Source: JABDIP01 sp965250245
GTDB lineage: Bacteria; Pseudomonadota; Alphaproteobacteria; DSM-16000; Inquilinaceae
Direction: 5' to 3'
DNA: 64,000 bases
NCBI GenBank assembly: GCA_965250245.1
Contig: OZ252296.1
Coordinates: 1,984,001-2,048,000, forward strand
The notes under the pieces: model-generated
Told to the model about the DNA's origin: nothing
Databases searched by the model: none
The model's input: only the letters and a program-made list of their open reading frames with translations
Shown: positions 40,819 through 49,250 of the stretch, in pieces
Numbering within the stretch: the first letter of the stretch is position 1
How the letters are laid out: each line of letters starts with the position of its first letter
Translations under genes and position numbers: made by a program

Positions 40819-42333
40819 ATGACGACCAATTTGCACGCGCTCCTGCAGACCGGCGCCGACGCCGACCCGGCCCTCCTGCAGCCCGGCGGCCGGCCGCTGA
40901 CCTACGGTGCACTCCGGCACCTGGCCGACTCCACGATGGACCGGCTGAACGGGCTCGGCATCGGTCGCGGCGACCGGGTCGCCATCGTGCTGCCGAACGG
41001 GCCGGAGATGGCAGCGGCCTTCGTGGCCATCGGTGCGGCCGCGACGACCGCGCCGCTGAACCCGGCCTATCGTGCGGAGGAATTCGCCTTCTACCTCTCC
41101 GACCTGAACGCCAGGGCGCTGGTGGTCGCCGCCGGCAGCGACAGCCCGGCGATCGCGGTGGCGGCTGAGCAGGGCATTCCGGTCCTGACCCTGGAGCCGG
41201 AGCCGGCGGCGGGTGCCGGCGCCTTCCGCCTGGAGGGTGAGTCCATCGGCGCGGCCGATAGGCCCGGCCGGGCGGAGGCGGACGACATCGCCCTGGTGCT
41301 GCACACGTCGGGCACCACCTCGCGGCCGAAGATCGTGCCGCTGACCCAGGCGAACGTCACCGCATCGGCGGCGCATATCCGCGACAGCCTGGCGCTGACC
41401 GCCGCCGACCGCTGCCTCAACATCATGCCGCTGTTCCACATCCACGGTCTGATCGCGGCGGTGCTGTCGTCGCTGTCGGCCGGGGCGAGCATCTTCTGCG
41501 CTCCGGGCTTCAACGCGCTGAAGGTGTTCCAGTGGTTCGCGGAGGCTGAACCGAGCTGGTACACCGCCGTGCCGACCATGCATCAGGCGATCCTGGACCG
41601 CGCCCCGCGCAATGCCGAGATCGTCGCCGGCATGGAGCTGCGCTTCGTGCGCTCCTCCTCCTCCTCGCTGCCGCCGCAGGTGATGGCGGCGCTGGAGGGG
41701 ACCTTCCGATGCCCGGTGATCGAGGCCTATGGCATGACCGAAGCGGCGCACCAGATGGCCAGCAACCCGCTGCCGCCGCGCGCCCGCAAGCCGGGCAGCG
41801 TCGGCCTTGCCGCCGGCCCCGAGGTGGGCGTGATGGATACGACCGGCGCGTTGCTCGGCGCCGACCAGGTGGGCGAGATCGTCATCCGCGGCCCCAACGT
41901 CACCGCCGGCTATGAGAACAACCCGGCGGCCAATGCCGAGGCCTTCGCCCATGGCTGGTTCCACACCGGCGACCAGGGCGTGCTGGACGGCGATGGCTAT
42001 CTGCGCATCACCGGCCGGCTGAAGGAGATCATCAACCGCGGCGGCGAGAAGATCTCCCCGCGCGAGGTGGACGAGGTGCTGATGGACCATCCGGCGGTCA
42101 GCCAGGCGGTCACCTTCGCCCTGCCGCATCCCAAGCTGGGCGAGGACGTCGCGGCCGCGGTGGTGCTGCGCGAGGGGCAGGCGGCCGGCGACCGCGAACT
42201 GCGCGATTTCGTCGCCCAACGCCTCGCCGACTTCAAGGTTCCGCGCAGGCTCGTCTTCCTGGACGAGATCCCCAAGGGCGCGACGGGCAAGCTACAGCGC
42301 ATCGGGCTGGCGGAAAAGCTGGGGCTGGCGTGA
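40819..42333 (+). CDS. Acyl-CoA ligase (AMP-forming), oxalyl-CoA synthetase-like
   Basis: About 504 residues from the ATG at 40819. The adenylation P-loop reads LHTSGTTSRPKIVPLTQ, then YGMTEAAHQM, WFHTGDQG and GRLKEIINRGGEKISPREV, and the catalytic Lys in GATGKLQRIG. The sequence around IMPLFHIHGLIAAVLSSL and PSWYTAVPTMHQAIL resembles the Pcs60/AAE3 branch, whose members activate oxalate. It follows the FAH gene closely. The branch assignment is moderate, the fold certain. Confidence 0.9.
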   Translation: MTTNLHALLQTGADADPALLQPGGRPLTYGALRHLADSTMDRLNGLGIGRGDRVAIVLPNGPEMAAAFVAIGAAATTAPLNPAYRAEEFAFYLSDLNARALVVAAGSDSPAIAVAAEQGIPVLTLEPEPAAGAGAFRLEGESIGAADRPGRAEADDIALVLHTSGTTSRPKIVPLTQANVTASAAHIRDSLALTAADRCLNIMPLFHIHGLIAAVLSSLSAGASIFCAPGFNALKVFQWFAEAEPSWYTAVPTMHQAILDRAPRNAEIVAGMELRFVRSSSSSLPPQVMAALEGTFRCPVIEAYGMTEAAHQMASNPLPPRARKPGSVGLAAGPEVGVMDTTGALLGADQVGEIVIRGPNVTAGYENNPAANAEAFAHGWFHTGDQGVLDGDGYLRITGRLKEIINRGGEKISPREVDEVLMDHPAVSQAVTFALPHPKLGEDVAAAVVLREGQAAGDRELRDFVAQRLADFKVPRRLVFLDEIPKGATGKLQRIGLAEKLGLA

Positions 42334-42369
42334 TGAGAGACAACGCGGCGCGTTACGCATTCATCGTAG

Positions 42370-42512
42370 CCCCCTCACCCTCCCAACGCTTCGCGTCGGG
42401 TCCCTTCCTCTCCCACAAGGGGAGAGGGGATTTTGCGCCAGCGCTGGTCTCAACCCCTCTCCCCTTGTGGGAGAGGGAGGGACCCGCGCGTCAGCGTGGG
42501 AGGGTGAGGGGG
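42370..42512. repeat. Intergenic inverted-repeat element, CTCTCC family, copy 3
   Basis: CCCCTCACCCTCCC at the left end pairs with GGGAGGGTGAGGGG at the right end; inside are the two CTCTCC/GGAGAG arms. It is the closest relative of copy 2 at 23139 and ends 41 bases before the PanE-like gene. Confidence 0.88.
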
Positions 42513-42553
42513 CTCATGACGACACCCCAGCAATTTCCATCTGGTTGCCTGAT

Positions 42554-43537
42554 ATGAAGATCTGCGTTTTCGGGGCCGGCGCCATCGGCGGGCTGGTCGG
42601 GGCGAAGCTGGCGGCGGCGGGGGAGGCCGAAGTCAGCCTGATCGCGCGCGGGCCGCATCTGGCGGCGATGCGGGAGAACGGGCTGACACTGACAAGCGCC
42701 GAGGGCGAGACCGTCGTGCCGGTCACGGCCACCGACGACCCGGCCGCGCTCGGCCCGCAGGACTATGTGATCGTCGCGCTGAAGGCCCATTCGGTCACCG
42801 GCATCGTCGACCGGCTGCAGCCGCTGTTGGGGCCCGACACCGCCGTGGTGACGGCCCAGAACGGCGTGCCCTGGTGGTACTTCCACCGCCTCGACGGACC
42901 CTATGAGGGCCGTCGCATCGAGGCGGTCGATCCGGGCGGCCGCATCTGGCAGGGCATCGGGCCGGAGCGGGCGATCGGCTGCGTCGTCTATCCGGCGGCG
43001 GATGTCTCCGCGCCTGGCGTGATCCACCATCTTTCCGGTGACCGTTTCCCGATCGGCGAGCCGTCGGGGGAGAAGAGCGAGCGGGTCGTCGCCCTGTCGC
43101 GGGTGATGGTCGCGGCCGGCCTCAAGGCGCCGGTCCGGCCGCACATCCGCAACGACATCTGGGTCAAGCTCTGGGGCAACGTCTCCTTCAACCCGATCTC
43201 CGCGCTGACTTGTGCGACATTGGACCGCATCCACGGCGATGCCGGCACCCGCAGCGTCGCGCGGGCGATGATGGTCGAGGCCCAGGCGATCGGCGAGGCG
43301 CTGGGCGTCAAGTTCCCGATCGACGTCGACCGCCGCATCGAGGGTGCCGGCGAGGTCGGCGCCCACAAGACCTCGATGCTGCAGGATCTCGAGCTTGGCC
43401 GCCCGATGGAGATCGACGCCCTGGTCACCGCAGTGCAGGAACTCGGCCGCATGACCGACATCGCCACCCCGACGATCGATTTGGTGCTCGCGCTGGTGCG
43501 CCAGAGGGCGGAAGTGGCCGGCTGCTACGCCAGTTAG
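42554..43537 (+). CDS. Ketopantoate reductase-family oxidoreductase (PanE/ApbA)
   Basis: About 327 residues from the ATG at 42554. The NADP-binding GAGAIGG is at residues 7-13, the catalytic Lys in WVKLWGNVSFNPISALT, and the conserved Asn/Ser stretch follows. PanE reduces ketopantoate to pantoate for CoA synthesis; many PanE-like proteins act on other 2-keto acids, and this one, slightly longer than the classical enzyme, could be either. In-frame codons upstream of the ATG lie in the repeat and are not coding. Confidence 0.88.
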   Translation: MKICVFGAGAIGGLVGAKLAAAGEAEVSLIARGPHLAAMRENGLTLTSAEGETVVPVTATDDPAALGPQDYVIVALKAHSVTGIVDRLQPLLGPDTAVVTAQNGVPWWYFHRLDGPYEGRRIEAVDPGGRIWQGIGPERAIGCVVYPAADVSAPGVIHHLSGDRFPIGEPSGEKSERVVALSRVMVAAGLKAPVRPHIRNDIWVKLWGNVSFNPISALTCATLDRIHGDAGTRSVARAMMVEAQAIGEALGVKFPIDVDRRIEGAGEVGAHKTSMLQDLELGRPMEIDALVTAVQELGRMTDIATPTIDLVLALVRQRAEVAGCYAS

Positions 43538-43700
43538 CCGGCCTGCTTCACCTCGGAGAGCAAAAAGTCACGTCGATACGGCCAGGCGGGCCTTCCTTTC
43601 GCCGGATTGAGTCCCAACCTTAGGAAGATTGCATAACACGATGGCGGTCTGGGCGGCGGCCTGGGCCGACCGTCGGGCGGATTTTTCAGGGGACTTGACG

Positions 43701-45350
43701 ATGGCCAAGGTCATCGAGGCGGCCGCGGCGTTCGAGCGCAAGGCGACGACGCATACCGGCTACCGGCTCATCATCGAGCCGAGCGAAAAGCGCATCCGGG
43801 TTGTGTTCAATGGCGAGGCGGTGGCCGACAGCCGCCGGGCGCTGGTGATGCACGAGACCCGGCTGCCGCTGGTCTACTACTTCCCGCGCGACGATGTGCG
43901 CCTGGATCTGCTGACCCCGACCGACCACACGACATACTGCCCGTTCAAGGGCAACGCCCGGCACTGGTCGATGACGGTCGGCGACAAGACCTCCGCGACC
44001 GCCGCCTGGAGCTATGAGCAGCCCTTCGACGAGGCGGCGATGGTGGAAGGCTACATCGCCTTCTACTGGGACCAGATGGATGCCTGGCTGGCCGACGATG
44101 CCGCCATCACGATCCCGGACTGGAAACCCGAGACCACCATCGACAACCCCTTCGTGCCGTGGCTGATCCACGAGGCCCCGAGAGTTAAGTCGACCATCGA
44201 TCTGGTCGAGCGCCTGGCCAAGATGCTGGTGGCCGAGGGCATGCCGATCTTCCGCATGCGGGTGATGATCCAGACCCTGAACCCGCTGCTGTTCGCCCAT
44301 GGCTATTCCTGGCAGGAGGACATCGACGAGATTGCCGAGTTCCAGCCGACCCATGCCGGCATTCAGGGTCCGCAGTTCCGGGAGAGCCCCTTCGCGGTGA
44401 TCCTGAATGGCGAGGGCGGGGTGCGGCGGCGGCTCGACGTACCCAATCCGAAGCTCGATTACCCGGTGCTGAAGGATCTGCTGGAGCAGGGCGCGACCGA
44501 TTACGTGGCGATGCCGCTGCAGTTCTCCGACGGGCAGATCAACATCATCACCTTCGTCTCCCACGCCCCCGGCGGCTTCGCCACGGAGCATCTGGGCCAT
44601 CTCTACGAGATCCTGCCCAATCTCAGCCGGCAGCTCGAGGCGCATGCCCAGCGCATGTCCTCCATGTCGCTGCTGCAAACCTATCTCGGCGAGAAATCCG
44701 GCGAGCGGGTGCTGATGGGCCGGGTCAAGCGCGGCGACGGCGAGGACATCCACGCGGTCATCGTCTTCAGCGACCTGCGCGGCTCGACGGCCCTGGCGGA
44801 GTCGCTGCCGCGCGAGGAGTACCTGGCGGCGCTGAACCAGTATTTCGACAGCACCGCCGGCGCGGTCATCGAGCATGGCGGCGAGGTGCTGAAATTCATC
44901 GGCGACGCCATGCTGGCGATCTTCCCGATCAACAACCCCGACTGCGAACATCCCGAGGCCTGCGCCAGCGCCGTCGCGGCGGTCCGCGAGGCCGAGCAGC
45001 GCCTGGCCACGGTCAACGCCGAGCGCGCCGAACAGGGCCAGTGCCCGCTCGCCTTCGGCATCGCCCTGCATCGCGGCGACCTGACCTACGGCAATATCGG
45101 CAGCGAGCACCGGCTCGACTTCACGGTGATCGGCTCGGCGGTCAACGAGGCCTCGCGCATCGAGGACATGAGCAAGGTGCTCAAATCCCCGATCGTCGTC
45201 TCCACCGCCTTCGCCCGCAGCATCCCGGACGAGCTGGTCTCGCTCGGTGTCCACGCGCTGCGCGGCTTCCGGGAGAAGCAGGAGATCTTCACCCTGCCGG
45301 CGGCGGATGGGGCGAACGACAGCGATCAGCCCGGCGACACCGGCTCCTGA
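43701..45350 (+). CDS. DUF427 domain fused to a class III adenylate cyclase
   Basis: About 549 residues from the ATG at 43701, which has AGGGG at good spacing; an ATG at 43641 is possible. Residues about 30-135 match DUF427 (RIRVVFNGEAVADS, VYYFPRDDVRLDLL, YCPFKGNARHWSM). The middle third resembles a helical/GAF-like input region. The C-terminal domain is a class III cyclase with every key residue: metal Asp in VFSDLRGS and KFIGDAML, the adenine-selecting Lys in VLKFIG, and Asn/Arg in VNEASRIED. It should make cAMP. The next gene starts inside its stop codon. Confidence 0.92.
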   Translation: MAKVIEAAAAFERKATTHTGYRLIIEPSEKRIRVVFNGEAVADSRRALVMHETRLPLVYYFPRDDVRLDLLTPTDHTTYCPFKGNARHWSMTVGDKTSATAAWSYEQPFDEAAMVEGYIAFYWDQMDAWLADDAAITIPDWKPETTIDNPFVPWLIHEAPRVKSTIDLVERLAKMLVAEGMPIFRMRVMIQTLNPLLFAHGYSWQEDIDEIAEFQPTHAGIQGPQFRESPFAVILNGEGGVRRRLDVPNPKLDYPVLKDLLEQGATDYVAMPLQFSDGQINIITFVSHAPGGFATEHLGHLYEILPNLSRQLEAHAQRMSSMSLLQTYLGEKSGERVLMGRVKRGDGEDIHAVIVFSDLRGSTALAESLPREEYLAALNQYFDSTAGAVIEHGGEVLKFIGDAMLAIFPINNPDCEHPEACASAVAAVREAEQRLATVNAERAEQGQCPLAFGIALHRGDLTYGNIGSEHRLDFTVIGSAVNEASRIEDMSKVLKSPIVVSTAFARSIPDELVSLGVHALRGFREKQEIFTLPAADGANDSDQPGDTGS

Positions 45351-45634
45351 TGTCGAAAGAGCCGTTGAGAATGCGGGACCTCTGGCCCGTGGCGGCGATA
45401 CTCGGGTTGGAAATCGTCATCGTCGCAGTTGCCGTCCTGTTGTTCTCCGCCAGGGGCGGAGCGCTGTTCGAGGATGACAGCGGGCTCGGGCACTACGCTC
45501 TCGCTATCATGCTCATCTTCATTGTCGGCGTGAACTTCGTTTGGCCAATCTGGGCCGTGTTCCGTGACTGGCGATCCGGGCACCCCGGCCGCGCTAGCTC
45601 CGACGCGCCACAACCTCCTTCAGAAAGTCGATAA
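45350..45634 (+). CDS. Small membrane protein coupled to the adenylate cyclase gene
   Basis: A 94-residue product with two hydrophobic segments (VAAILGLEIVIVAVAVLLFS and YALAIMLIFIVGVNFVWPIW) joined by an acidic loop. Its ATG overlaps the TGA of the cyclase (ATGA), so it is translated from the same message. The last 41 bases overlap the convergent LysR gene. A membrane partner for the soluble cyclase is a reasonable guess; no family is recognised. Confidence 0.6.
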   Translation: MSKEPLRMRDLWPVAAILGLEIVIVAVAVLLFSARGGALFEDDSGLGHYALAIMLIFIVGVNFVWPIWAVFRDWRSGHPGRASSDAPQPPSESR

Positions 45635-46496
45635 AGGCTCGGACCTTGAGCGGGACGTAGGCGCGGCTGGGGTAGAGCAGCCAGGCGGCGGTGTCGAAAT
45701 CCGTCGCCGTGACGTCGTGGTCGGGGAACAGGTCGACCAGGCGGCCGGCGGCCAGATCATCGCCCACCAGCCAATCGGCCAGCAGCGCCGGCCCGAGCCC
45801 GTCCAGGCAGCATTGCCGCAGTGCCTGGGCGTTGGAGATCACCAGGCTGCCGTCGACCGGGACCTCCATGGTCGGGCCGGCGGGCTCGCGAAACCGCCAG
45901 TGCGTTCGGAAGCCACTGAACGGAAAGCGCAGGCAATCCAGGGATTGCAGGTCGGTCGGTGCGGCGGGGCGGCCCCGTGCCTCCAGAAAGCCCGGGCTGG
46001 CGCAGACCCGGTGGCGGACCGGCATCAGCCGGGTTCCGATCAGATCGACATCCGGGCGCGGGCCGAGGCGGATCGCGAGATCGATGCCCTCTGCGACCAG
46101 GTCGATGGCCGCGTCGTTGAGGATCAGGTCGAGCTTCAGGTCGGGATAACGGGACCGCAGCTCAGGGAGCAGTGGCGTGAGGACCGCATACCCGAAGGCG
46201 ACCGAGGCGGTGATGCGCAGCATTCCGGATGGTGAGGTCGCGAGGTCCCGGGCCTCGGCGGATGCGCGATCGATCTCGCCAAGCAGCGGCTCGATGCGCT
46301 GGAAGTAGACACGCCCGGCCTCGGTCGGCGACAGCCGCCGGGTGGTGCGCTGGAACAGGCGCACGCCGATCTCGGCCTCCAGCCCGGCGATGACCCGCGA
46401 GATGGAGGAGGGGTCCTGATCGCGGCGCCGCGCCACCTCGGCGAAGCTGCCGCCGCGCATCACCTCCGCGAAGATGTCGAGGGTGTCGAGGTTCAT
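45594..46496 (-). CDS. LysR family transcriptional regulator
   Basis: The 300-residue protein begins with the LysR winged helix (TLDIFAEVMRGGSFAEVARRR, then PSSISRVIAGLEAEIGVRLF) and carries the usual effector domain. It is divergent from the dehydrogenase at 46596, its most likely target. Its start codon lies inside a perfect ten-base-arm inverted repeat (46493-46519), and no Shine-Dalgarno sequence is visible, so the message may be leaderless. Confidence 0.92.
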   Translation of the reverse strand: MNLDTLDIFAEVMRGGSFAEVARRRDQDPSSISRVIAGLEAEIGVRLFQRTTRRLSPTEAGRVYFQRIEPLLGEIDRASAEARDLATSPSGMLRITASVAFGYAVLTPLLPELRSRYPDLKLDLILNDAAIDLVAEGIDLAIRLGPRPDVDLIGTRLMPVRHRVCASPGFLEARGRPAAPTDLQSLDCLRFPFSGFRTHWRFREPAGPTMEVPVDGSLVISNAQALRQCCLDGLGPALLADWLVGDDLAAGRLVDLFPDHDVTATDFDTAAWLLYPSRAYVPLKVRAFIDFLKEVVARRS

Positions 46497-46519
46497 TCAT
46501 GCAGGAATAGCATGAATGA
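46493..46519. promoter_or_regulatory. Perfect inverted repeat over the LysR start codon
   Basis: TCATTCATGC (46493-46502) and GCATGAATGA (46510-46519) with a seven-base spacer. It covers the LysR start codon at 46494-46496 and faces the dehydrogenase promoter. It suits an operator, or an RNA hairpin closing the translation start. Confidence 0.65.
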
Positions 46520-46595
46520 TATTCCGTGCGTCAGCTTTCCGGTGAAATTGGCATGTGGGACAACGCCGGCATCCAAAACACGGAGGGTTGAGGCC

Positions 46596-47468
46596 ATGAA
46601 GATCGCGGTATTCGGACTGGGCGCCATGGGGTCCCGAATGGCGAAGCGGCTGGTCGAGGCCGGCCACGCGGTCACCGTCTACAACCGTTCCGTCGGGCCG
46701 GCGGAAGCGCTCGCCGATCTCGGCGTATCGGTGGCGCCGACCCCGAGGGCGGCCGCCGAGGGCGCGGAGATGGTGATTGCCATGCTGACCGACGACGACG
46801 CCTCCCGCGCCGTCTGGACCGATCCGGAGACCGGCGCACTGGCCGGGCTCTCCGCCGGCGCCATCGCCATCGAGTCGAGCACGCTGACACCCGGCTGGGC
46901 GCGTGACCTCGCGAGGGCGATTGATAGTCGGGATGCGGCATTCATCGACGCGCCTGTCGCCGGCTCGCGGCCCCAGGCGGAAGCCGGGCAGCTAATCTAC
47001 CTGGTCGGCGGCGAAGACGGCGCGGTCGAGCGCGCCCGTCCGGTTCTGCAGATCATGGGCGGCGCCATCCACCATGTCGGGCCGGTATCCCACGGCGCGG
47101 TGCTGAAGCTGGTGGTCAACGCGCTGTTCGGCATCCAGGTTGCTTCCGTGGCGGAATTGATCGGGTTCCTGGAGGCGTCCGGGCTGGATGCGGAAAAGGC
47201 CATTGGTTTGCTCGGCGAGACTCCGGTCATGAGCCCGGCAGCCAAGGGCGTCGCCGGGCAGATGCTGGCGGGTAATTTCGCGCCGATGTTCCCGATCGAC
47301 CTGGTCGCCAAGGATTTCCGATACGCGGTTGATGCCGCCTCGGGCGCGGGCGCCGACCTCCCTTTGGCGCACTCAACCGGTGACGTATACCGAATGGCTG
47401 CCGAGCGCGGATATGGCGGCGACAACGTTGCCGGCGTGGTGCAGCTCTATCGGCCGTCGGAGCGCTGA
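46596..47468 (+). CDS. 3-hydroxyisobutyrate dehydrogenase-family oxidoreductase
   Basis: About 290 residues from the ATG at 46596. The Rossmann motif GLGAMGSRMAKRL is at residues 7-19, the substrate loop is DAPVAGSRPQAEAGQL, and the catalytic Lys is in GAVLKLVVNALFG. The family oxidises beta-hydroxyacids such as 3-hydroxyisobutyrate, tartronate semialdehyde or gamma-hydroxybutyrate. The divergent LysR gene is its probable regulator. A repeat element follows the stop codon. Confidence 0.9.
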   Translation: MKIAVFGLGAMGSRMAKRLVEAGHAVTVYNRSVGPAEALADLGVSVAPTPRAAAEGAEMVIAMLTDDDASRAVWTDPETGALAGLSAGAIAIESSTLTPGWARDLARAIDSRDAAFIDAPVAGSRPQAEAGQLIYLVGGEDGAVERARPVLQIMGGAIHHVGPVSHGAVLKLVVNALFGIQVASVAELIGFLEASGLDAEKAIGLLGETPVMSPAAKGVAGQMLAGNFAPMFPIDLVAKDFRYAVDAASGAGADLPLAHSTGDVYRMAAERGYGGDNVAGVVQLYRPSER

Positions 47469-47469
47469 G

Positions 47470-47616
47470 CCCTCACCCGGCTCGCCGATGCTCGCCACCC
47501 TCTCCCAGAGGGAGAGGGTCGATCACCGCCGGCTGAAACGACCCTCTCCCACTGGGAGAGAGCCTGCCCCCGGCTTGATCGGGGGGTGGGCTGCCGAAGG
47601 CAGGCCGGGTGAGGGC
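47470..47616. repeat. Intergenic inverted-repeat element, CTCTCC family, copy 4
   Basis: A more diverged copy: GCCCTCACCCGGC at the left end and GCCGGGTGAGGGC at the right, with ACCCTCTCCCAGAGGGAGAG and ACCCTCTCCCACTGGGAGAG near the middle. The stretch 47469-47659 holds nothing else visible. Confidence 0.8.
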
Positions 47617-47659
47617 TATCGGTGCCGACGCCTGGATTTCAGCGCGCCGGCATATCCGC

Positions 47660-49024
47660 TCAGGCCGCCCGTGACCGGTTGCGTCGCCGCCGCAGTGGCC
47701 TGTTGCCATCCGATTGCGCGGTCTTGTCGCCGCGCGGCCTCTGGGACTGCGGTCGTTGCGACTGCGGCCGAGGGGCCGACTTGCCGGCAACCTGGCGCTG
47801 GGGCTGGGCCGGCGTGTTGGCATTGGCCTGGGGCCGCCGCGCCGGACGGTTGGAGCGAGGCTTGTTCGGGGTCACCGGCCGATTGTCCTGAATCACGGCG
47901 CTGACCGGCAGGGGTTGTTTCAGCAGGCGTTCGACGGCGCGCAGCTTGTCGCGCTCCTTGACCGAGCAGCACAGGGTGATGGCGATGCCGTCGGCGCCGG
48001 CCCGGGCCGTGCGGCCGATGCGGTGCACATAGCTCTCCGCCTCGTCCGGCAGTTCGTAGTTGATCACATGGGTGACGCCGTCGACATCGATGCCGCGGGC
48101 GGCGATGTCGGTGGCGACCAGGATGCGGGCACGGCCGGACTTGAACTGGTTGAGGGCCCTCTGGCGGGCATTCTGGGACTTGTTGCCGTGGATTGCCTGG
48201 GCCTCGAAGCCGTCCTTCTCCAGGTTGCGGGCGACCTTGTCGGCGCCGTGCTTGGTGCGGGTGAAGACGACGACCCGGGCCAGGGCCGGATCGGCCAGCA
48301 TGCCGGCCAGGTGGGCCCGCTTGGCCGGGGTCGGCACCATGGCGACGCTCTGGTCGATGCGATCGACGGCGACCGTCTTCGCCGCGATCTCGACCCGGAC
48401 CGGGTTGTGCAACATCTCGGCGGCCAGCGCCTCGACGGGCTTGGGCATGGTGGCGGAGAACAGCAGCGACTGGCGCGCCTTCGGCAAGGCCGAGACAATG
48501 CGGCGCACGTCTCGAATGAAGCCCATGTCCAGCATGCGATCGGCCTCGTCCAGCACCAGAAAATGGGTCTGATGCAGCTTGACGCGGCCCTCGGCCATCA
48601 GGTCGGTCAACCGGCCGGGGGTGGCGATCAGGATGTCGACACCGCGCGCCAGGGACCGGATCTGCTGGCTGCGCGACAGGCCGCCCAGCACCAGCGCGGT
48701 CGACAGGTACATGTGCCGGGCATAGCCTTTCAGGGATTGCTCGATCTGTACCGCCAGCTCGCGGGTCGGGGCCAGGATCAAGGCGCGCGCGGTGCGCGGC
48801 GCCGGCCGGCCCTTCTGGCCCAGCAGCAGCCGGTGAAGGATGGGCAGCCCGAAGGCGGCGGTCTTGCCGGTGCCGGTCTGCGCCAGCCCAAGGACGTCGC
48901 GGCCGCCCAGCTGGGCGGGTATCGCGCCGGCCTGGATCGGCGTCGGCTCGGAATAGCCCGCGTCGGCCAGGGCGCGGGTCAGGGGCTCGGCCAGGCCGAG
49001 CGTCTCAAAGGTCTGTGGGATCAA
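47660..49024 (-). CDS. rhlE: DEAD-box RNA helicase, RhlE type
   Basis: The 454-residue protein has all DEAD-box motifs in order: Q motif in TPIQAGAIP, I in AQTGTGKTA, Ia/Ib region PTRELAVQI, II VLDEAD, III SATMP, IV-V in FTRTKHGAD and TDIAARGID, VI YVHRIGRTARAG. It unwinds RNA using ATP in ribosome assembly, mRNA decay or cold adaptation. The C-terminal 75 residues are a disordered basic Gln/Arg/Pro tail with a short repeat (RPQSQ), typical of RhlE. The 226 bases upstream hold no gene; an rpoD-type -35 (TTGACA on the minus strand, 49212-49217) lies there. Confidence 0.93.
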   Translation of the reverse strand: MIPQTFETLGLAEPLTRALADAGYSEPTPIQAGAIPAQLGGRDVLGLAQTGTGKTAAFGLPILHRLLLGQKGRPAPRTARALILAPTRELAVQIEQSLKGYARHMYLSTALVLGGLSRSQQIRSLARGVDILIATPGRLTDLMAEGRVKLHQTHFLVLDEADRMLDMGFIRDVRRIVSALPKARQSLLFSATMPKPVEALAAEMLHNPVRVEIAAKTVAVDRIDQSVAMVPTPAKRAHLAGMLADPALARVVVFTRTKHGADKVARNLEKDGFEAQAIHGNKSQNARQRALNQFKSGRARILVATDIAARGIDVDGVTHVINYELPDEAESYVHRIGRTARAGADGIAITLCCSVKERDKLRAVERLLKQPLPVSAVIQDNRPVTPNKPRSNRPARRPQANANTPAQPQRQVAGKSAPRPQSQRPQSQRPRGDKTAQSDGNRPLRRRRNRSRAA

Positions 49025-49250
49025 AACAAAGGTACTTTCTTGTGTCTCATGCGCACTGCCACGCCGTGCGGTTGTCGCACTGGCGGCCGATGCGCTGTGT
49101 CATTGCCAGGCGCATCTGGCACGGACGGGTTTTTTCGGAAGTCGCGATGGGGCGCACCTACGGGGCGCTCTTGCGCAATCGCACGCGGTAGATGGCCCTA
49201 ACGCCTTCGCATGTCAACGAAATTATGTTTCGTGACGGCAAAAAGCGCTG

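Noticed and set aside
49189..49217. A sigma-70 promoter for the rhlE gene
   Set aside because: TTGACA is perfect on the minus strand, but the only -10 candidate at the right distance (CATCTA) matches poorly.
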